A DNA stretch of 64,000 bases from Schistocephalus solidus (Eukaryota; Platyhelminthes; Cestoda; Diphyllobothriidea; Diphyllobothriidae): the NCBI GenBank assembly GCA_017591395.1, contig WEDG01003360.1, forward strand, positions 20,466-84,465. Direction: 5' to 3'. The position numbers and the translations under genes were made by a program. Every line of letters starts with the position of its first letter. Within the stretch, counting starts at the first letter, position 1. Of the stretch, positions 36,846 through 49,300 are shown in pieces. The notes below the pieces were generated by a model. That model was not told where the DNA came from, did no database searches, and was given only the letters and a program-made list of their open reading frames with translations.

Positions 36846-39800
36846 GAATTTCGTGCTCCTGCTCAAAAGAGACGCACACATAATCATCTTCACAAACGCA
36901 AAATAACCGCCATCGCATGTTCAAACAATGAATTCACTCTGTCTTGATGGATAGCTACACCATGTCCTCCCCGGGGGGCATATAAGTAATCCCTACCCAG
37001 CCTTGAATTTGATTGGCCGTTTTGGGCGGCTGTGATTGTTCGAAAACCATACATATTCTCTCGGTTTCAATGATTGGCCAAACACGATACGAGCAGCATA
37101 CAGAATTTCAAACGCACGACTGTAGCTGGTGCGTACGTGGAAGCGGGTGCTAAAACAGAGGCGACGTGTTGAAACAGAGGCCCAGCGTAGAGTCAGTGCA
37201 TACTAATGAAACCCTAAGCCCAGGTGTTACCACACCTACTCACCTGAAAAGATGTAAATCCACCCATTCTGTTTGTGGGATTAAGTAACAGCGAGTCCGC
37301 CCAACCTTGGAGCTCAAGATCTGCAGACGAAACCAGCGGATGACCCGCAATCACCAGTTATTCAGTAAAAAGTACGGGGACACTGGGTTGGGTTCGAGTT
37401 GGAATCCGGCGAAAAAAGCTCTTGCTCTAGCGATCGCATCTACTTCTTCTGAACCAGTCCTTCACAAAAAGAGCCACACGTAAGTGACAATTGGCGGTCT
37501 GATGGTCCTAGATATACCCGAACTCTAGGTGTGTGCCCAGCCGAGGTTGACAACCGGTAAGCTGATCATGGAGCAAGACTCCTCACTTCATTAGCCTGTC
37601 AGCTAAGGTCAGCGATATGTAATCTACTGGAATTGGCGTCCAACTGACTGTAAGATGCAATATGAGTGAGCCCGCATTCTTTCGAAAGTGAGGTACTTCA
37701 GCAAACGCTGACGAGCACATGGGGATTAGAAAGTAATTGCGGAGAACTACAGGCGCATAGAAGTATCCGCTTCGCCTTACTGACCGTCAAAAGACACAAT
37801 ACACAATCCCGACAAAGAAAAGGGAGACTGGAATGGCCATTTCTGATCCAATAGCGAGCGGTGAGCGTTCGTCAACGAAGACACTGATGCCTCAACCGCA
37901 GGTGCAGGTATCTTCTGGGTCTCAAGCCCAGCAAATTTGGCGTGGAGTGGTCACCAACCCTGCAGTATGCCCTGATGTCAGACCGACAGAAAGCGCTGAA
38001 ATGCAGCCACCTGGGAATGGCATGCTTCCATCCATCCTGATTACCTGACGGAATAGGAGGAAGACCGTGTTATCTTGGTGTTTACAGGCAGCTGACGGAA
38101 GCGACTGCATTGTGACCTGCTGTTTATAATCGCAAAAATCAGGCAGATTTGAATCTCCGGATGTGATTTATTAGCCGTCATATTTATGTCCTACCCGAAT
38201 CCCAGGTCTGAGGTCTCCACCTTAGTCTGTTGATGATCGTGCAAGTCTCTCACTGACTCATATCATTTCCACTGAGATCCCGAATCTTCAGCCGCACGTG
38301 GTTGACTTGCACCGGTATTTTGTAATGCTGAATACATATTCAGGAGACCATCCTGCCTTGCATTTATGATCTAGACGAACAATCCATAAAAGGGTGTCAT
38401 CGATGACTGGAGAGTAGGGTTGCCATTTCTGAACTATTTACCGTCGTCGACTGTTCATACCTCAAGATCAGATATTGAGTACCTGAGGGTTCAGCAGGAA
38501 TGCATGAAATTGCAAAATCAAACCATTAATTAAAACGAGCGTAGCTTCTTTGAATTGGCAGCGATTGGAAACTCTGCCGTAGTGAGAAAACCCAAACGAG
38601 TGGCTCGTCTAATACGGGAATGATGGTAATATGGGGTTTATGGGGGGTGGAAATGATAACCAGTTGGAAAATGTAGAGGGAGAATCAAGGAAAGCCGTGA
38701 ATAGCAAACATGGTACTTAAGTAAGCTATTCAGTTTACGAAGCAAGGTGCGATTTGAAAGATGGTGTGTCGTAGCAGCTCTGTCGTAAAATGGCTGGCTA
38801 ATCACTAGCGACATCTAAGCGATCAATTTTCCAATAGTGCAACCGATCAGAAATGGTTATTATTATTTATTTATTATGGATTACCTTAATTAACAAATAA
38901 ATAAGTAAACATTAATTAATTTAATAAGTAAAATATTTAAATATGGAATTATTGAATATCTAAACTACGATTATTGAATCCCAACAACCTGTAAGTGACC
39001 CTGTGCGACAATTCTAGATCAGAGGTCCAAGGCAGGGTGGAGTCTTGCATATGTATTCAGCCTTACGACATATTAGTGCACGTTAACTACGTGCAACTGA
39101 ATATTCGGGAACTCTGCAGAAATGATACGAGCCAGTAGTCCATTGGTGAGAGACTTGAACGATAATCAACAGACTGAGGTCGGGGCCTCGGATGTGTCAC
39201 TACCTGGGGTTTGAGTAAGACAGAAATGCTACGGCTAATAAGTAATCCTAAGCAATAGTCATCAGTACCAGGTGTACAAAGTCGAGCAATAGCGCGTATT
39301 CTATAAATGCCTTAACCTCCCCTTAAAAACAAATCATAAATCAAATCTCCAGTAGTAAAAAAACCCAACCCTGTTTCACCGCAATCCAAAAATATTAACG
39401 AACACGAACATGCCTACCGAGTACGATTTCAGTAGCAATGTAAGGCACTAACGACAAAACAGGGCAGTATTTCCAATCTATGTGCCTAGATTTTTTGAAA
39501 TAACTGTTTGTTGCGTTCATATGATACACTTCAGGAACTAAATTTTAATTTGGAACTTTGCCGGGTATTTGCTTTTTCATTCCTCGGTAGATGTAGTGCC
39601 CAATGGTCTATGCCAAAACGGGAGACATTTTTGGGAATCGCAAATTCCTTTATAAGAGTCACATACGCTTAAGAGAGCGGAAGAACATGTGCGTGCTTCG
39701 CAAACTTGTGCACTTCAGCACACTTCGAGATAAAAATGAAGGACATATAATGCAGAATACAATGTTCAGCTTACCGCCTGAGACTACAGACCTTAATTCA

Positions 39801-42800
39801 TACTGATTTACTTCAAATTACGGATTGCGCTTTGAGAAAATAAAAATTTTAAACTGGATTATCTACCAGAAAGCATAGGGCGACTGCTGAGGGTCTCAGT
39901 GATGAGCCGAAGCTTTGACAGCTGTGTCATGCAGCGGCAGAATATCAGCGAAACACGTGTATGTACTTTTAGCTAGTACCTGTGCTGCAAGTACGGTCTA
40001 TTGTGTAACCCAAAAGTGAAGACTGTCGGCAACTGTTGAGGGCAGGAAGTTGGAAAGAGAAAAGGAGGGTGCTCCCAGCAACCGTTTTTTATTATGCTAG
40101 TTGTTTTTATCATGCTTCTCGACATCTCGCGGATGCTCACTCTGAAAGTAGCAAGCAAACAAATAGCTTGGGGCGATCAAAGATATGATATCGACTTTAA
40201 CCACATACACTAAGTTCGTTCCGTCTTTAGGATAAGTCAGTAGGATATTAGGAAAAATTTATTCAGTACACAGGGCAGGTTGCCATGAGATGGCTATTTG
40301 CTTGTGTGGCAGAACAAAGCGTCCGTTCGGGAGCGTGCCATCAGCGGTGTATGTTTACGCGTTTGAGAGAGTGACTGAGTGTGGGGCAGATTATTGGTTG
40401 GTTCAAGGGCTGAGTGTGGGGTGCCTGAGCGCAAGGGCCCATGAGTGACGCTGGCTGACGCGCGCAGGATAGCCGCAGGTTTTGATGCCGCCATGATTAA
40501 GTTGAAGTCAAGCCTGTGGTCTGGTCGTGCATTGGCGGTGGTCTGCGGGTTAGCACGCCTGGTGCGGCTGTCGACTGAGAAAAGGGACGCCAAAGAAGAG
40601 GACAGGGGATGTGACTGCTACAAGCTACTGCATCCCGAACACTCTTCTGTGGTATTTAGATAGGGCGTTATGGTGGAGCGGAGTCGCCGAGCCTCGTTTG
40701 TTGGCTGCGCCTTTGGGCCTCACGGTGAGTAAGTCTCATTAATCTCGCTGACAGCGGCAACTCGCATGCATTGGGTGCTTAACTTGCGAGGGCTTTTGAC
40801 AAGCACTTTACGTCTGCCTAGGGCAGTACTGTTAGGCGGCACGAGTACACGGCTGTTAATGCAGGCTGGCATCCGACTGAAAGGCGAGTAAATGGACGCC
40901 GTGCAGAAGGTCACTTTTAATTCTCACCCCACACATCCTCCAGACATCAGGTCGACGGCCCAGTGTCGAAGGGACCGGACCTACCTGCGCATAGAGTCAA
41001 AATTAGGCGAGGATCGACGATGAATAGTCTTTTCAGAAGATTCCGACGGCTACTGGGAGGCGAGCCGCAGAAGTTCAGAGTATTGAGGTGGATTGCCCGT
41101 TGGTAAGACGCCACAAAAGATCAGTAGGAAGTTATATGTTCTGTCTGACTTCTGGGACAGTTTGGCTTGCTCTCAATTTGCGGGAAGCCAGTAATGCCGC
41201 AATAACTCAGCAACTTGCAGGCAAAGATGCCGGCCACAAGGAGAAGCAGGACGGTCGGGATAAATTAACGATCGGTGTAATCAAGTCACCACTCTGAACA
41301 GGTTCGTGTCAACAAATCGACCGTCAGTGCGGTCACCAACACAACAGTTATTTCGTGGTGGTCGTAAGTACGCTCGTCTGTATTTGGGGCCTTCTGGACA
41401 TAAAAAGCATTACTGACCGAATAGCCATTTCTGGCCCACTGACCGTCAACAGCTAGTTATATCTCAACATTAGTTTAGTGAAGGGATCCGGTTTGAACTG
41501 AGAAACAGTTGCCAATGGAGCTAACGCAATACCACTGGGCCACGGGCTTACGGGAAGCAGAAAGTGACCGGAAATATTCAAAATCACATAGGAAGGAAAT
41601 GATTTTGAACATCGCGGCCGACGAGAAGTGAGCCCACGGCTCAGGCGATAGAGCAGAAAACTTAATTAGACTCCAGTTAATAGTCCAGGTTTCCACCGTC
41701 TGAGGTTGCGTTTTGGCTGGTGGATGATGGCAGATAAGCCAAAAATTGCTACTCCTCTCTCCACCTTTTTGAGTAATATTTTTTTATTATTGATTGCCAG
41801 TAGCTATGCGATCATATGCTTGAGCAGTGATTAGACCTTGGGGCTAAAACGCAATGTCTCTATCTCATCTTACACTCAGACCGGATAGCCAGCGTCAGTT
41901 CGTGCGCATAAAGAGGTATCAGGAAATTAGAATGGCGGATCTCAGCTACCCTATGGATAATGAATTCTTGCTGTACGTTTCTAGTTTTAGATAACTGATA
42001 ATGTGCAAACAATATCTTGCTATTCATCAGCTCACCTTTCTCAGTTTAACGATTTCGTTTCGCAGTTTGGTTCTTCCAAGGGAATGGAGCCTTTAAAAAT
42101 GTAGCATATATGCAACGCTCCCTCGAACACCCTAAAGATAATCATTTGTGAAGATGGAATTAAGGAGTCCATTGTCGCCATGAACCGTTCACCGACACAA
42201 TAACACTAAAATACGTGCTCTTGCCGCAATTGAAACTCGTACCATTTTGTTCATAATAATAATAGCGTATGTTTAAAGCAGCAATCTAGACGGTAACATC
42301 GCAAGCCAATTCACAAATTGATTAACCCTTCTACTGGACGTTAGCTGAAGGGTGGACTTTCGATTCTGTCCAAGCGGTTTTCCCTTTGCCAGACTACCCC
42401 CCTTGAGATTAAAAGTCTCCCGAGGTTTTCTCGCTTTTGTCAAAAGTCATGCCTCGATGAAGTGAACCTAAGGTTACCGCAAAGGAGAAGCTACAATACG
42501 GGCTATGCACAAGAGCAAGATCGGCAGTTTTCACTTAATTATAGGAATTCGGATGGAAACCCGGGTGGCGAGAAAGAGGTTTTGGGAAATATGGCAAACT
42601 ACCTGAGTATAAAAAAACTTATCTTTCAGAGGGTGAATCGGCCCATCTGAGGAATTACAGACAGTTCAGAAACTTGAAGTTGAACACGAGGTACTCGAAC
42701 AATGACAAAACAAGCATTACTGACTGGTAGATTCCAGCGTTAGGAAACACATCCTTTTAGCAGGTACTGAACTCTTTCCAAAACTCCAGCATCAGTACAA

Positions 42801-45800
42801 GGACATGACCAACTGCACCTGACGGCAGTCTTCGAAGTACGATCGAGCAGAATTTGTATTCAGAATCCAGAAATTTTGGATAAGGTCAGTAGTTATCGTT
42901 GAATAAATAGGCCTCGGCTTGCTCTCGCAACAGTCTGCAAGCGTTTTTACTTGGTGTTGGGCAACTAAGAGTCTTCCAAACCTATCGCGGTCAGCACGCG
43001 GAATGATTTCGTTCTGCAGACCTTTGTGTAAACTCTTCTCTTAGTTAAAGTTCAGGTAATTTAAAACAAATGTTGTTAGTTTGAGTAATAACAGCAAGAT
43101 CTCATTAATCACTCCATATATATTACAACGCCATCTCGGAAAGATCCATAGTGTGTCCGTTTTCAGGTTTTGTGTATTTAAGAATCCACAGTTTTCACTC
43201 GGATGTTCGTTGCCATTGGGTTTTCGAGCGGCAATCCATCAACCGGTAGACCACTCGAAGGTATGGACAAGGTTGACCAGTTCGACCGCAAGACGGTAGG
43301 CCTTTTAGCTAGGCTAACGGGCGTTTCTTGGACTTTTTGCCAACAACTGCAACCTTCAACCAATTTAATAGCATGCGGACTGTTACGACAATTTAATACG
43401 TAATTATGGTTTTATGTACATTATAAATATTCTGCAGGATCTAGAAGCTTCTCGCAGCGACCGTCCAATCAGATGAAACCACGATTTCATCATCTGACCT
43501 TAGGGTTGCGGAGTAACGCCTTAACCCGGTCTGATACCGAAGGCATTACTGCTTCATATACACATACTTAAAACTCACTCAACTGGGCAAAAGCCCTTTG
43601 TGGGCTAAGCACGGCACCAGACGCGGCCCTTAGTGGGGTAAAGATCAAAAGCAACTAATTACATACCTTAAATTGTGCGACCAAGTTAGCAAGTGAAGAC
43701 TTTTTCGAAATGAAATCCCTCCCATACCTTAATTAAGTTAGCTACTCGGACTCCTAGTCACTGCTTATCTGGACAGTACTAGCGGTTAATTTGCTGCAAC
43801 CAGGAGACGATTTTGTCCAGAACGTATTTCATAAGTGACTATGGCACGCGAACTAGAAGTGGCTACTAGCAAGGTCAAACGACCCTTTGACACTGAGCAT
43901 TTCCAGAAATATGTCTTAGGCGTGACGCGGAAAAAGCCGCTAGAAGCGCATGCTGACTATTTTTTTCTGATCATCATTGCGTGCTTGGTCGCGGGGTAAC
44001 ACACGCCCGACCATTCGAACCAAATTTGAGTTGTGGACAAAGAGAGTTGCACCGGCAAGTGCACTCCGCTGAGGCGTTTGAGCACATTACCTATGAGCTA
44101 GGGGCCGGGTGCTAGACGAAATGCGGCTACGACGAGCAATTAAGTTAATCGAATCGACGACTTATCAAACACAGTATGGGAGCCCAGCCCGGCAATAAAC
44201 GCCCCTACAGTTCAAACTGGAAGAAAGCGTACTACGGCAACGGATCCATGAAGTAGCGCTTTATGGAAACAAGGAAGTTCCCAACATGATGGGCCAATGA
44301 CAATCAGTCGAGGCCTAAAATTCAGACCAATATTAGACACCTCAAAAGTCCATTACTTGTATTTAATGATGCACTTTTGTAAGTCCCAAAGATAAGATAA
44401 ATAAACCTTTGGTGCCAGTGATCGAAAGATATTCCTCTTCCCCGAATATTAGGCAGTTTTTGTGACGAGAACCCCCAATCCTAGTGTAAATGTAATGGCT
44501 GCCTGGAGGCAGACAGCCGTTGGCGATTAGTACCGGTATCCTGATGGGTTATTTTGCTATTGAGTAAAGAGGAAATCTACGGGTATCAGTGATGGCATTC
44601 TACGTATCGGCGAAACGCCTGAATTGCATTTGAAAGCTCGTTCATAGTTGAGGTATACCGAGTAGGCAATAAGGTAGGAGTAAAAACGAAAACGTGCTTT
44701 CAAAAGTAGAACGCACAAAAATGTACGTTTATTTGGAAAGAGGAAGAATAAACTAGTGGTCCGAGAGGATTTACGGTCCATGCTTAGTCCTAATAGGCCT
44801 TGAGTTTCTTGCCCGAATTGTTCGTGAGATGTGCTACAAGTCGAACGAGCAGGTGGAAACGCTGAAATGCAAAGGAGAAATGCCTTATGTAGATTCCCTG
44901 TCAAAATAATTTAAACACCCTTAGACCTAGCGACCACTTTCACCAGGGTAGATGTTTCGGATCGTTCTCGTCTCAGGTGTACGGATAGTTAACCTTAATA
45001 AACGGGTGTCCGGGGGAGACAGTCACTTTTATTGGTCGACATTTTAATGTGCTTACGAAGCTAGACTTTATAGTAGTCACAAATAAGGAATTCCTGCTTC
45101 TGGGACGCGTATATCCTTAAAAAGGATAGAATGTCTACCACAGGGGGTCATCCAAAGTAGGCTCTAACTTCGAGAGCAATTAAAATTTTTGATAGTGCCG
45201 ATTATTCTATCCTTCGCAGATTGAAAACTATGATACTACAGAAAGAGTAACTGTGAATGGTAGGGACCCTGAAAGCTAGCCAACGTAGAGTTCTCATTTG
45301 AGGCTCCCTCCGGCGTAAAACGCAAGCTTACGAAGAACAACACTGAATCAACAAAGAGAGTTTAACAGAGGTAAATGACCATAAACTGGAGGCATGAAAC
45401 CTAACCGAAAACTGGGACATGCGAAGACCACCTACGAAAGGCATACCGGGTGACTAGCCACTCCTCTCGTAAATGGTTTCTAAGGTCAAAGCGAACGCAA
45501 TTATTCTGACAAAGCCACTTGATATTACTGCTGCGGCACCTCAGTTTATTTTACATGCATTTACCTTCGAAGCCGCCAACCATCTACATCCACGCGGGAA
45601 TTGGGCGCACAAATCGACTTGACTAACGTGTTTCAGAGCAAACTACTTTAATCGCATCATGGTGTTGGTTGCGCTGGGCAAGGGTGTGGGTCAGGGCATG
45701 GTCGGCATGCCTCTAATAAGGACTTGTACATTGCCTGTCGTGTTTGCTGCACCTGTGTGAGACAACTGAGAAGGTAAAGCTCGATGCCATGTGGATACAT

Positions 45801-46094
45801 CTAGAGAATTTCGACCGCGTTCAGACAATAAGGGTAGCAAGTCAAATTTTTCAGCAGGATATCTAATCCAGCTTTGGCACACGGCCATCAAAGTGCAGCA
45901 GGTTTTGGTCGATTTTATCAACGTCCCATGTAAGTTAACGAAATCAAACCGTACAAACATTCATCAGGTATTTTGTTGTAATTAGGTGATTCCTCAAACA
46001 GGGTTAGAAAAATAGGAAGGAGGATTTGGGGCAGATGAAGAATTCTTCCTCATATAGGACATATTCAATGTGACACTCGAACTTCACAGCCAAC

Positions 46095-46181
46095 TTAAAT
46101 CCGGTGTGGGACGCTGAGGTGATCTATCAGTACAGGCGATTGACAGGCAAAGACGTTGAGTAAGGCGAAGGCAAAAATACG
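46095..46181 (-). CDS. NCLN: candidate last exon of NCLN
   Basis: After the transmembrane exon (46437-46359, donor GTGAGT) the next in-phase option is an acceptor ending CCCAG at 46182. It opens 28 codons starting RIFAFALLNVFACQ and ends in TAA at 46095. Position, phase and length suit the short tail of nicalin, but I see no residue-level match to known C-termini, so this is only a candidate. Confidence 0.25.
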   Translation of the reverse strand, partial: RIFAFALLNVFACQSPVLIDHLSVPHRI

Positions 46182-46358
46182 CTGGGTGGATGTTTTGATA
46201 GAGGAATGTATTAGCCAGGAAACCGCGCATAATGACGCTTAAGAGGATCTAAACCGGTCGCACCCGGTTCAGAGTAAACATGGTCCCCAACTTTGGTGGG
46301 CGTAAAAAGAGCGCAGAGGATATTGGTCATCAAAGAGGTTCATGCAGTAGACACTCAC

Positions 46359-49300
46359 CTCCAGACAGAAGTAGAGACAGTAAAGGTAGGCTCCAATGGA
46401 ACAGGCAATCACTAAATCGAAGATCGAGGATTTGAGTCTGCAAAATGAAGATCATGGTATTTTATAAAAGAACTTGAATGGATTGAAACTCTTATATATG
46501 ACACTAAGTAAAGGTTTTCTTCATTCGAAAGTACGGCATGAATAGAAGGGTGAACTGTGGGCGACGGGCAGTACACGTGACTGACTCTTTAGTTTGAGCA
46601 TTACAGGTTGCAAGGGGGTTACCATAGGCTGTTTCTAAGATCGAATTATCTATCGAGCACCATGCGGTTGTGCGTGACCTACTGACCTGCATTGGCTTAG
46701 CAAAGATCTCGAGCAGCCAATGTCCGCAACCCTGCGGCGAATGCGGTATGAAGGTAGCCGAGGGGTCCAAACCACCCCGATAGGTATATATAAAAACGTG
46801 CGAAGTAGGGTCCAGCAGAAGGCATCGACGAGACGAACAGCAGACAGTTGAGCAGCCATTAAATCGAGTTGGCAATGCCTCGCGGCACACATAGAGGTGC
46901 GCAAGTCACGAGCAACCTCAGTCTCAATTCTTTGAGTCGCTATTACTCTGCTCTGCCATTGGAACTAGCTGGGGGGGGGGGGGGGGATGATGAGACCACA
47001 CAGCTCGTCCTCAGTCAAAAGCCGGATCACAAGACAACCTCAGGAGAACAAATGTTCGTCACGAGGTCGGATGGAGCAACGAGAGAGTGGACACAAGAAG
47101 GGCTTACCGATAGACGGTGACAACCTGAGGTGCCACGCCGGAGTACAGCGTGATCTCAACCTCCTTGGCTGCAGCGGCCATGCTGGGAACCTGAGAAGAA
47201 GTGGAAATGGTGACATCTTCCCCAGCATCGGTGCCGGCCTTGTCTACGGAATCGGAGCCGGCGCGAGCACCTGCCGCGGGGCGAGAAAGAGGGTGGCGAA
47301 GCAGCTTCACCTCTGGCAGAATGGAACGCATATGTTGCTCCAATGAGCGGATGAGATCCAGCCCGTTGCTACTCGCTGCAGTGGAACTGGTTTGCGTTGA
47401 AGCAGCTAGCAGTTGCAGGCTTCGAGGATGCATTGTAAGAAAGTCCAGGATAGCCGCCGATGATGTAGCTGTGACCCACTACGAAAAATAGAGGCGGCAA
47501 CAAGGCATTTAAACTGTGCAGTGGGTCAAGGGGAGCTTAGCGATAGCCATTAGAATACAAAAAAGTCTGAGGTATAACGCCGGTAATGGGTAAAGTCGTG
47601 TTAAATAACGGCTTCAGACAACTTCGGACCTAGATCAGGCTGTTTCTGTTAAACTAAGATTCTGGATTTTACCTCATCCTCATAAAAATATGCTGTTATT
47701 ACCCGAGTGGATTGGGTTTTGAAGGGAGATGCCAGCAATGGCTGGAGAGATTAATACTCATGCAATGTCATGATCGTTCTACCATTGTGACATGCGTAAT
47801 TGTCTCTCGAAAGGTTTCAAATACATTTGCAGGAAGTCTATCCGGTCAACATTTCATGTGTTCTTCTTCACGTTTATGCAATATTCGAAACCTTCGGTGG
47901 GCATCAGATTTGAAGACTCCAAGCACCCCCTAGCCATATCGGCTGGCAACTTGATAGCGTTGAGTAGACTTTATTGCAGACTTCACTCATATAAACTTCT
48001 TAATAATCCGACGCTTCCGAAAAAGGTTGTAAACCTGCCCTCAAGAATTCTAACCGCAACAGAAGAAAAGGTACTATGCAAAGGAAGGAAATACAGTCCG
48101 TCTGATTGTAATAACTTGAATTTCCTGGCTACTTTGAACCCATTCTATCTTCAGCTGACCTGAAAGAGGACGAACGACCCACAATTCGAAATAATACAGT
48201 ACAAACTTAAAAGAACCGCAGGACATACTAAATGTTATCTTGTGACAAAAAGGAAGCATTAAATTCGCTTAAGAAAGACGAAGACATTATAATTTTACCT
48301 GCCGACAAAGGGGGGGTTCCACGGATATTTTAAATAAGACGGACTACATAGATAAGACGACATAAAGGTTAACAGATGACTCAAATTACATGCCTCTAAC
48401 TGCCGACCCTACAAAGTCACAGAACTTAAATATCAAGAAAGTATTGAAACTTCTCAAGGGAAGAACATTAATTTCTGGAGTGCTGGCTAAATCCCCTGAA
48501 ATAGGATAAACCTACGATTGCCAAAATATACGGACTTCCTAAAGTTAACAAAAATGGCATTTCGCTGCGACCGATAGTCTCCTTAATCGGTGCACCAAAC
48601 TGTAAGAATGCTAGGTGACTATTTCGTCCACTCTGGCCACTTACAGCGCAATCGGAAACCTCTATCCAAGACTCTATATAGTTCCTGTAGAAGATAAAAG
48701 GCTTCAAAATTGCAAATGACGAAATAATGGTGTCAGTTGACGTTATTTCTTTATTCACGACTTCGTGAAGACTTGTACTAAAGAACTCCTGCAGGCCTAC
48801 TCTACCGATTCACCTGCGGACGTCCTCCATGAACTCCTAGATCTTTGTCTTATAAAAAACTTTTCCGTTACTGAAAAATACTACAGACAACTGAAAAGAA
48901 CATTAATGTAAACACGAAGTTTCAAATAAATCCCTTCTGTAACGGGAATAGATGATCTCAAGTCAATGAAAATCAGGGGAAGGCAAAGGTGAGGAATCGC
49001 ATTGTTTTTCAGAAACAAGGAACGAATTCAGTTTAATATTTTTTTCAAAGTTGTACACAGATGTTCAACAGTTGAATATCTAATTAAAGCGCCTTTTAAA
49101 TAGGTAAACTCACTACATAAAGTTTGCTAATTGATCTTAGGCATGTAAATTGCCGACTTTTGTAGTGGATATTCATTTTTCTCGGCAGCAAGTTTTCATG
49201 TTTGGATAAGTCTACAAATATGACCCCAACGACTACCTGGACCAGAAAGAATGTCCAAAAACTCCCTACTTCGTTAAACGCTCTTGAGATATACCTTATT

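Larger units (their letters stand above)
32143..46094. other. gene-poor region without recognised exons
   Basis: Contents I can name: the CT microsatellite, two TTAGGG-like modules (33590, 36020), the duplication at 36731-36845, an AT-rich stretch with TTATTTATTAT and its complement (38860-38945), and loci sharing a GCCATTTCTG-type core (37830, 38430, 41425). Open frames up to about 115 codons show no domain, splice pattern or codon bias that I trust. Confidence 0.45.

Noticed and set aside
40294..40663. GC-richer stretch with open frames on both strands
   Set aside because: No motif, splice sites or repeat partner that I could support.
46504..46904. Open frames on the - strand as the NCLN C-terminus
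   Set aside because: They do not continue the phase of exon 9; the exon at 46437-46359 matches the family's transmembrane block and phase.
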